A stretch of 41,020 nt of DNA, taken from the NCBI GenBank assembly GCA_016210285.1, contig JACQUN010000213.1, positions 1 through 41,020 of the forward strand, read 5' to 3'. The notes under the pieces were generated by a model. The model did not search any database. It saw nothing but the letters and a program-made list of their open reading frames with translations, and was not told the origin of the DNA. Origin of the DNA: Chloroflexota bacterium (lineage in GTDB: Bacteria > Chloroflexota > Dehalococcoidia > UBA1127 > JACQUN01). This document shows, piece after piece, positions 36,580 through 41,020 of the stretch. The translations under genes and the position numbers were made by a program. How positions within the stretch are numbered: position 1 is the first letter of the stretch; the number at the start of each line of letters is the position of its first letter.

Positions 36580-37563
36580 CTAGCGCCTCTCGTTGCGCAT
36601 CCCCTTGAGGCGGCGGAGCAGCTCCCGCTCCTGCTGGGTAAGGCCGGTGGGCAGGGACACCTTCACCGTGACGTAGAGGTCCCCCTTCACCGCGGGGTTC
36701 CCCAGGTGAGGCATGCCCTGGCCGGCCAGGCGAAAGACCCGCCCGTTCTGGGTCTCAGGCGGCATGTTCAGGGCCACCTGGCCCTTGAGGGTTGGGACGA
36801 TGACCTCGCCGCCCAGCATCGCGTCATACAGGGCCACGGGGGCCTCCGTGTAGAGGTCGCTGCCGCGGCGCTGGAAGCGTGCGTGAGGCTGCACCGAGAT
36901 GTGCAGCACCACCTCCTGCTCCCCAGGGGTTATCCTGACCTTGGACCCGGTATCCACCCCCGGGGGGATGGCGACCTCCAGGCGCGCGGGTCGGGCGACG
37001 ACGCCCCTGCCGAGGCACGCAGGGCAGGGAGTGGCCCCACTGCGGCCGGCGCCTGCACAGGCGGGGCACGGCCCCACCCTTGGCATCTGCAACAGGCGCG
37101 TGGTCCCGATGTACGCCTCCTCCAGGGAGACCTCGACCTGCTGCTCGGCCACCGGCGGGGCGCGGCGGGTGCGGGTGGCGGTGCGGCCGGAGCCGCCCCG
37201 ACCGCCAAAAAAACGGTCGAAAAGGTCTCCAATCTCGGCCTCGCCAATGAGGTCATCGAACCCCCCTGGGCCCTCCTCCGTCCGCCAGACGAAGGGGCCC
37301 TCTGCCCCGGTGCCTGGGGGTGCGCCACCCGCCTGCTGGGCGTACTTCCAGTTGGCCCCGAAGCGGTCGTACAGGCGCCGCTTCTCCAGGTCTGATAGAA
37401 CCTCGTAGGCCTCGTTGACCTCTTTGAACCTGCCCTCAGCTCTGGCGTCCCCAGGGTTCACGTCGGGGTGATACCTGCGCGCCATACGGCGGTAGGCAGC
37501 CCGGACGTCCTTGTCAGAGGCGCCCTTGGATACGCCCAGAACCTCGTAGTAATCCCTGGCCAT
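36580..37563 (-). CDS. dnaJ: DnaJ-type co-chaperone with half zinc-finger domain
   Basis: A 327-residue Hsp40. The J domain holds the HPD motif at 32-34 (RYHPDVNPGD), which stimulates DnaK. After a Gly-rich linker (GGRGGSGRT) comes a zinc region with only two CxxCxGxG units (CPACAGAG with Cys166/169; CPACLGRG with Cys180/183), whereas classical DnaJ has four and CbpA none, so it should bind a single zinc. The substrate-binding and C-terminal domains follow (LEVAIPPGVDTGSKVRI, DLYVTVKVSLPTGLT). ATG behind GAGGAG. First gene of the heat-shock operon. Confidence 0.92.
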   Translation of the reverse strand: MARDYYEVLGVSKGASDKDVRAAYRRMARRYHPDVNPGDARAEGRFKEVNEAYEVLSDLEKRRLYDRFGANWKYAQQAGGAPPGTGAEGPFVWRTEEGPGGFDDLIGEAEIGDLFDRFFGGRGGSGRTATRTRRAPPVAEQQVEVSLEEAYIGTTRLLQMPRVGPCPACAGAGRSGATPCPACLGRGVVARPARLEVAIPPGVDTGSKVRITPGEQEVVLHISVQPHARFQRRGSDLYTEAPVALYDAMLGGEVIVPTLKGQVALNMPPETQNGRVFRLAGQGMPHLGNPAVKGDLYVTVKVSLPTGLTQQERELLRRLKGMRNERR

Positions 37564-37587
37564 GCTTGTGCTCCTCTACGCTGTCCA

Positions 37588-37616
37588 AGTATAAACAATG
37601 ATACGCATCATGTCAA
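37588..37616 (-). promoter_or_regulatory. dnaJ-hspR-clpC promoter with internal palindrome
   Basis: On the minus strand TTGACA (37616-37611), a 17-bp spacer and TATACT (37593-37588) are near consensus. The spacer holds TGATGCGTATCA, arms TGAT/ATCA, within the larger ACA-TGAT...ATCA-TTGT. A palindrome between -35 and -10 is a classic repressor position, so this is the best operator candidate for HspR or another regulator. The leader is about 18 nt. Confidence 0.7.
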
Positions 37617-37644
37617 TATTCCTTCGATAGTTTCCGGAACAAAA

Positions 37645-37674
37645 TTGACAGTCTCGCTACAGGTTGCCTACATA
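37645..37674 (+). promoter_or_regulatory. divergent promoter candidate before the hsp20 remnant
   Basis: TTGACA (37645-37650), an 18-bp spacer and a weak -10 TACATA (37669-37674) on the plus strand, about 30 bp from the dnaJ promoter -35 box. It may be the surviving promoter of the former hsp20 gene. Confidence 0.3.
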
Positions 37675-37717
37675 TCTGTAAGAGGAAACCGAGCGCGACA
37701 AAGACCAGAGGAGGAGG

Positions 37718-37974
37718 CACACAAGCGGCAACACCCTTACCATCAAGGGAGAGAGCAGGGTCGAGGAGAAGCGACGCGAGGGGGAGTACCACGTGCAGGA
37801 GCGGCGCTACGGCGCCTTCTCCCGGACGGTGATGCTGCCAGGGGGGCTGAACACGGATAGGGCAGAGGCCTCCTTCGAGCATGGGGTCCTGACCATCAGC
37901 GTGCCCAAGCCGAGGGGGCGAAGCCCAAGGCGGTGAACATCCGCGTCAAGCAAGAGGGAGGCAAGAAGGAGTAG
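37718..37974 (+). pseudogene. hsp20 small heat-shock protein, truncated and frameshifted
   Basis: The plus-strand reading gives the second half of an alpha-crystallin domain: SGNTLTIKGESRVEEKREGE, YHVQERRYGAFSRTVMLPGG, then ASFEHGVLTISVPKPRG. The first half of the gene is missing. After PKPRG one base has been lost in a G-run, so the frame ends at TGA 37934-37936 while the expected tail AKPKAVNIRVKQEGGKKE lies in the next frame, ending at TAG 37972-37974. A ribosome-binding-like GAGGAGG precedes the remnant, but there is no intact protein. It lies back to back with the heat-shock operon, fitting a former hsp20 of the same regulon. Confidence 0.75.
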
Positions 37975-38043
37975 AGAGTGGGTGGCCGGGTTCCCCCACG
38001 CGCACGGGCTCCTTGAGGACAGAGGCCTACGCGTAAACCTACC

Positions 38044-38103
38044 CCCAGAGAGTAGAGGAGGGCCCCCCCGGGCTCGGGGGGGCCCTCGGTCATCTACCTC
38101 TGG
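38044..38103. terminator. very stable convergent hairpin
   Basis: A perfect 12-bp stem GAGGGCCCCCCC/GGGGGGGCCCTC (38058-38087) with a 6-nt loop is flanked by outer arms CCCAGAG/CTCTGGG and TAGA/TCTA, making one long interrupted hairpin of about 60 bp. It stands between the hsp20 remnant (plus) and the small ORF (minus), so it may end both transcripts. No U-run is present on either side. Confidence 0.5.
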
Positions 38104-38124
38104 GTAGTCAGGTGATGGTGGTGC

Positions 38125-38181
38125 TTACTTCTTGGGGCCGGGCTTGGAAGGCTGAGATGGCTTGCCGCCCTTCTTCTCCAT
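38125..38181 (-). CDS. 18-residue small basic protein candidate
   Basis: Minus-strand ATG at 38181-38179 opens an 18-codon frame, MEKKGGKPSQPSKPGPKK, ending in TAA at 38125-38127. In front is AAGGAGGTGA, a perfect complement of the 16S rRNA tail, with 8 nt to the ATG, stronger than for most annotated genes in the window. The peptide is rich in Lys, Pro and Gly with no hydrophobic segment, so it is likely soluble or nucleic-acid/ribosome associated, but that is a guess. It lies behind the leader/terminator at 38312-38444 and before the stable hairpin. No family recognised. Confidence 0.5.
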   Translation of the reverse strand: MEKKGGKPSQPSKPGPKK

Positions 38182-38311
38182 TCTACTCACCTCCTTTCCT
38201 CCGTGAGTGGGACAAATGCTTTACGGCCCCTGAGTCACTTCTCTTTAGCAACCTGCGATTGTGTTGCAGCCTGTGCCCTGCTCTTGCAGCTTCACCCGCC
38301 GGGAAACAGGC

Positions 38312-38409
38312 AAAAAACAAACCGCCACCTTCAAGAGGGGCGGTCTTCCTCCCTATGCTTCCCTAAGTTATGCGACGCTTCTTGCGTATCCATCTGTGCT
38401 CGTATGAGC
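38312..38409 (-). ncRNA. candidate 100-nt leader or small RNA ending in intrinsic terminator
   Basis: Predicted start near 38409, behind the strong promoter at 38416-38444. The RNA contains the 3' part of a perfect inverted repeat CTGTGCTC-N4-GAGCACAG (38394-38413). It ends in an intrinsic terminator: ACCGCC/GGCGGT stem with an inner CCT/AGG stem and the U-rich tail TTTGTTTTTT (38344-38312). A 20-codon frame from an ATG just after the inverted repeat ends in the terminator loop but has no clear ribosome-binding site. The unit could be a free small RNA or a terminating leader that controls the small ORF downstream. Confidence 0.5.
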
Positions 38410-38415
38410 ACAGCG

Positions 38416-38444
38416 AATATATCACGCTTGTGCGCGTATGTCAA
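38416..38444 (-). promoter_or_regulatory. strong promoter of the leader/small-protein unit
   Basis: Minus-strand TTGACA (38444-38439), a 17-bp spacer and TATATT (38421-38416): one of the best promoters in the window. The perfect inverted repeat CTGTGCTC/GAGCACAG begins 3 bp beyond the -10 box and spans the start site, the position expected for a repressor operator. Between rplL and this promoter (38445-38640) I see only a 7-bp hairpin TGAGGAG/CTCCTCA (38597-38622). Confidence 0.6.
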
Positions 38445-38640
38445 GGGGATTTTCCGTCGGTTTCAGGCTATTCAGCCAGAATGGAACACATCGCCCTGCG
38501 GTGCGCCCGCGGCAGCGCCCAAGATGCACAATGCTTCCTGCCCGGCCCGACGCCGCTCTTGCTGCGCGGCAGCCAACGTCCCCAGACGCTGCGAGGTGAG
38601 GAGCCAGAGGCATCTCTCCTCAGGGAACCTGCGGTGCCGG

Positions 38641-39036
38641 CTACTCGACGCTGACCTTTGCGCCAGCACCCTCCAGCTTCTCTCGGATCTTCTGGGCCTC
38701 CTCTTTGGGGACGTTCTCCTTCACTGACTTGGGAGCAGCCTCCACCAGGTCCTTGGCTTCCTTCAGGCCCAGGGTTGTTACCTCTCGTACTGCCTTGATC
38801 ACGTTGATCTTGTTGGGCCCGATCTCCTTGAGAACGACCGTGAACTCGGTCTTCTCCTCCTCGGCGGCTGCGGTGGCGGCTACCGGCGCACCCGCAGGCA
38901 CGGCACTGGTCGGGACCGCGGCCATGGGAGCAGCGCTGACCCCAAAGCGGCCTTCCAGCTCCTTGACCAACCACGCCACGTCCAGGGCCGGTAGCGTCAA
39001 GATTCCTTCCAGGATCTCCTCTTTTGTTGCTGCCAC
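38641..39036 (-). CDS. rplL: 50S ribosomal protein L7/L12
   Basis: A 131-residue stalk protein that recruits translation factors to the ribosome. GTG at 39036 ([20 protein letters not shown]) follows GAGGAGG; the open frame further upstream is overlap with rplJ. The N-terminal dimerisation domain ([15 protein letters not shown]) is followed by the Ala/Pro hinge ([18 protein letters not shown]) and the C-terminal domain [20 protein letters not shown], then [20 protein letters not shown]. Cotranscribed with rplJ. Confidence 0.96.
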   Translation of the reverse strand: MAATKEEILEGILTLPALDVAWLVKELEGRFGVSAAPMAAVPTSAVPAGAPVAATAAAEEEKTEFTVVLKEIGPNKINVIKAVREVTTLGLKEAKDLVEAAPKSVKENVPKEEAQKIREKLEGAGAKVSVE

Positions 39037-39100
39037 GGCTTCCTCCTCTTCACAATCGCTCTTGGGAATGGGGTCCCTCTCTACCCTTCCGAGAGAAGCT

Positions 39101-39658
39101 TCATACACCTGTTGCGGCCTGGTCTGAAGGGGCAGCGGTGCCCTGCGCCTTCTCCACACTCCGCTGGAGCACGGTGACCAGCCCCCGCATTGGGCTGTTC
39201 AGCGAGAATACCAGTGCCGCCAGGGAGCCCTTCAGTTGCCCCGCCAGCCTGGCCATGAGCTCTGGGCGAGGGGGCAAGCTGGCCAGGGCAGCCACCTCTG
39301 CGGCGGTGAGCCCCCTCCCATCCATCACACCTCCCCGCACCACCAACGGGGAGCGGGTAGTGCGCACATACTCCTGCACCGCTTTTGCGACCTCGACGGG
39401 GTCGGCATAGCCGAACACCAGCCCGGTCTGGCCCTCCATGATGTCCTTCAGCGCAGCCTTGCCCGCTTCCCGGGCAGCGATGTGGGTAAGGGTGTTCTTC
39501 ACGACCTGGTACTCCAGGCCCTTCTCCCTCAGCTTCCGGCGCATCTCGGTCATCGTCGCCACGGTCATCCCGGCGAACCCCGTGGCGATGACCACGGTGC
39601 ACCGGGAGAGCTTCTGCCGAAGGCCCTCGACCGCCTCGATATTCCGCTGCGAAGGCAT
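39101..39658 (-). CDS. rplJ: 50S ribosomal protein L10
   Basis: A 185-residue ribosomal stalk base protein that carries the L7/L12 dimers. ATG at 39658 ([15 protein letters not shown]); a TTG two codons earlier is also open. Landmarks are [35 protein letters not shown] and [19 protein letters not shown], with the C-terminal helix for L12 binding near [18 protein letters not shown]. Preceded by an L10 leader and attenuator. In many bacteria rplA and rplK lie upstream, but here a divergent MFS gene occupies that side. Confidence 0.96.
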   Translation of the reverse strand: MPSQRNIEAVEGLRQKLSRCTVVIATGFAGMTVATMTEMRRKLREKGLEYQVVKNTLTHIAAREAGKAALKDIMEGQTGLVFGYADPVEVAKAVQEYVRTTRSPLVVRGGVMDGRGLTAAEVAALASLPPRPELMARLAGQLKGSLAALVFSLNSPMRGLVTVLQRSVEKAQGTAAPSDQAATGV

Positions 39659-39710
39659 GGCCAACCCTTTCCGCAGATTTCCCCGGCCGGTCAGTTTCCC
39701 AGCAGGGACG

Positions 39711-39746
39711 AAGAAAAACGCCTCGCACGGGAGAAGCGAGGCGTTT
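39711..39746 (-). terminator. attenuator upstream of rplJ
   Basis: Minus-strand stem AAACGCCTCGC/GCGAGGCGTTT (11 bp, 39716-39746) with a 9-nt loop and tail TTTTTCTT. It lies between the rplJ promoter and gene, so it must act as a regulated attenuator, not as a simple end. Confidence 0.7.
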
Positions 39747-39770
39747 GCTGCTCAGCTCGCTGTGCCACGC

Positions 39771-39826
39771 CACCTCGGCGGGCGATCGCTCTTTGAGGGC
39801 AGAACCCACCCGCTGTCTCCAGTGCA
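39771..39826 (-). ncRNA. ribosomal protein L10 leader
   Basis: The minus-strand leader reads GGAGACAGCGGGT...CCCGCCGAGGTGGC, which matches the kink-turn and paired segments I know from the L10 leader (GACAGCAGG...CCUGCCGAGGU in Firmicutes). The leader lets the L10-L12 complex bind its own mRNA. Together with the attenuator at 39711-39746 it forms a feedback switch on rplJ-rplL. Confidence 0.65.
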
Positions 39827-39832
39827 GCGTTT

Positions 39833-39861
39833 ATCCTAGCACACCGCGAAGCTGTTGTCCA
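39833..39861 (-). promoter_or_regulatory. promoter of rplJ-rplL
   Basis: Minus-strand TGGACA (39861-39856), a 17-bp spacer and an extended -10, TG-C-TAGGAT (39838-39833). The predicted start near 39826 coincides with the start of the L10 leader. Confidence 0.55.
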
Positions 39862-40003
39862 GGGGGCCTCAGCCTTGGAGGCAAGGTATCGGGCCAAGCA
39901 TGTGTCACCCTTCGCTTCACTCTGCAATGTATTTACAACGGGGCAACCAGGATAGCCCTGCTCGGGAAGCTGCTCACGCTAGGGGCGAGCGGGCCACTGG
40001 GGA

Positions 40004-40009
40004 TATAAT
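40004..40009 (+). promoter_or_regulatory. perfect -10 box giving a nearly leaderless MFS mRNA
   Basis: TATAAT lies 8 bp before the ATG at 40018, so transcription should start at or just before the start codon. No ribosome-binding site is present. It mirrors the arrangement at 20695-20713. No good -35 box is seen. Confidence 0.5.
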
Positions 40010-40017
40010 AGGCGCTG

Positions 40018-41013
40018 ATGCTGAACCACAGGGTCGTCAAGCGCATTGGGCGTGCGCTCCGATACTCCACCCTTGAGGGCATGGCCTATGGCGCCGTCCA
40101 AGGCGCCGGGGAGCACTTCGCCCCTGCCTACGCCGTCGCCCTGGGCGCATCCAACTCCCAACTGGCCCTCCTCACATCGCTCCCCAGCTTCCTGGGAGCC
40201 CTGGCCCAGTCCACCTCGGCGCGCATGGCAGCCCTTCTGGGAAGCCGCAAGCGGGTCGTTCTCCTCTTTGCCGCACTGAGCGGCTTCATGTGGCTGCCCA
40301 TCCTGAGTGTGGGATACCTGTCGCCGGCCCACGCCCCCCTCCTGCTCGTCGTTTTCTACGCCCTGTACACCGCCTGCGGGGGCCTGACCAACCCGGCGTG
40401 GGGGGGCATTATGGGGGAGGTCGTCCCCGACCGGATGCGGGGCCGCTACTTCGGCCTGCGCAGCCGCTGGTCCACCCTGGCGAATATGGCGGCATTCCTT
40501 CTTGCGGGAGGACTGCTGTTTCTCCTTCGCGACCGGGGCATTCTGGGCTTCGCTCTGGTCTTCGGCCTGGCCTGGGGTTTCCGCATGGTCTCCCTGGCGC
40601 TCCTGACCACCCTCCTGGAGCTTCCCCACAGCCCCAGAGACGAGGAGCGGCTGGGCCCAGTGGCCTTCCTCCGCCAGCTCCCCAGGACAAACCTGGGGAG
40701 GATGATCCTCTATTTGTTTTCTCTGAACTTCGTGGTAAGCCTGGCTGGGCCTTTCTTTGTCCCCTACATGCTGCGGGAGCTGAAGCTGGACTACCTGACC
40801 TTCACGGGCCTGGAGATGGTCTCCATCCTGGCAGCCATGTGGGCGGTGACCCACTGGGGCGCAGCGGCCGACCGGGCGGGCAACCGCAAGATCCTGCTGC
40901 CGGCGGGAGGCCTCATCGGGCTGGTGCCGCTGCTGTGGATCGCCTCCGGGAACGTCGTGTATCTGGGCGTCGTGCCGTTCTACTCCGGGCTGGTCTGGGC
41001 AGGATTCAACTAG
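40018..41013 (+). CDS. MFS transporter, ends at a premature amber codon
   Basis: A 331-residue major facilitator protein with about ten helices before TAG at 41011-41013. Typical segments are YAVALGASNSQLALLTSLPS, the loop near SARMAALLGSRKRVVLL, GGIMGEVVPDRMRGRYFGLR and WGAAADRAGNRKILLPAGGL. Full-length relatives are around 400 residues; the stop falls in the helix WAGFN-stop-AS where I expect WAGFNLAS, so TAG probably arose from TTG. The window ends 7 bp later, so the rest cannot be seen. It may be a pseudogene, a sequencing error or a read-through gene. Divergent from rplJ. Confidence 0.75.
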   Translation: MLNHRVVKRIGRALRYSTLEGMAYGAVQGAGEHFAPAYAVALGASNSQLALLTSLPSFLGALAQSTSARMAALLGSRKRVVLLFAALSGFMWLPILSVGYLSPAHAPLLLVVFYALYTACGGLTNPAWGGIMGEVVPDRMRGRYFGLRSRWSTLANMAAFLLAGGLLFLLRDRGILGFALVFGLAWGFRMVSLALLTTLLELPHSPRDEERLGPVAFLRQLPRTNLGRMILYLFSLNFVVSLAGPFFVPYMLRELKLDYLTFTGLEMVSILAAMWAVTHWGAAADRAGNRKILLPAGGLIGLVPLLWIASGNVVYLGVVPFYSGLVWAGFN

Positions 41014-41020
41014 GCCTCCA

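Noticed and set aside
36560..37640. Classic HAIR operator CTTGAGT-N7-ACTCAAG for HspR
   Set aside because: Not found on either strand near the operon promoter; only the TGAT-N4-ATCA palindrome is present.
39740..39800. Possible tRNA suggested by GVAQRAEQ-like translation upstream of rplJ
   Set aside because: No cloverleaf with T-arm GGTTCGA and acceptor pairing could be formed; the segment fits the L10 leader instead.

Overview
The window is 41 kb of GC-rich, gene-dense bacterial chromosome with sigma70-type promoters and Shine-Dalgarno sites. The protein styles (paired oligopeptide permeases, class III CoA transferases, a thioredoxin-NHL protein, a thiolase with its DUF35 partner, an hspR-dnaJ-clp cluster) and a short interspersed repeat containing a CTTCGCTCAGGAC-type core suggest Chloroflexota, probably a Dehalococcoidia-like lineage. 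That placement is inference; no rRNA or tRNA gene is visible.

Layout. 0-6.7 kb: a secreted, membrane-anchored zincin-like protein, a Lon-family (S16) protease, endonuclease III, and a histidine-phosphatase-fold protein that has lost its catalytic residues. 6.7-7.2 kb: two decayed insertion-sequence remnants (IS481-type and ISAs1-type) head to head. 7.3-20.6 kb: an accessory catabolic/transport locus, all on the plus strand: two permease pairs, two family-5 substrate-binding lipoproteins, two amidohydrolase-2 paralogs, two class III CoA transferases and one isochorismatase-like hydrolase, with no ABC ATPase. 20.7-25.7 kb: an MFS exporter with an almost leaderless promoter, then greA-lysS-serS. 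25.9-29.5 kb: a Pro/Thr-rich lipoprotein with a lamin-tail domain, then on the minus strand a thiolase-like protein, a NYN nuclease-like protein and a DUF35 protein, with a candidate 80-nt plus-strand small RNA in the gap. 29.6-32.7 kb: a 174-bp MITE-like element, a zinc-ribbon/two-helix membrane protein, a thioredoxin-NHL protein whose catalytic first cysteine is an in-frame TGA, and a GNAT acetyltransferase. 32.7-37.6 kb: an alpha/beta hydrolase and the heat-shock operon dnaJ-hspR-clpC on the minus strand, with a gutted hsp20 remnant beside it. 38.0-38.5 kb: a strong promoter, a 100-nt leader or small RNA ending in an intrinsic terminator, and an 18-codon ORF behind a perfect ribosome-binding site. 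38.6-39.9 kb: rplJ-rplL with an L10 leader and attenuator. 40.0-41.0 kb: a second leaderless MFS gene interrupted by an amber codon.

The strongest novelty candidate is at 30370-31860. Two ORFs separated only by TGA join in frame into one thioredoxin-NHL protein with the redox motif U-I-N-C, and a 7-bp hairpin with an AGUU loop starts 18 nt after the TGA (its loop 25 nt after), as expected for a bacterial SECIS element. I read this as a selenoprotein. Second are the small-RNA/small-protein unit at 38.0-38.5 kb and the candidate small RNA at 27.6 kb. The transport locus looks like an import route whose substrate is then activated as a CoA thioester and hydrolysed, but the substrate cannot be read from the sequence.
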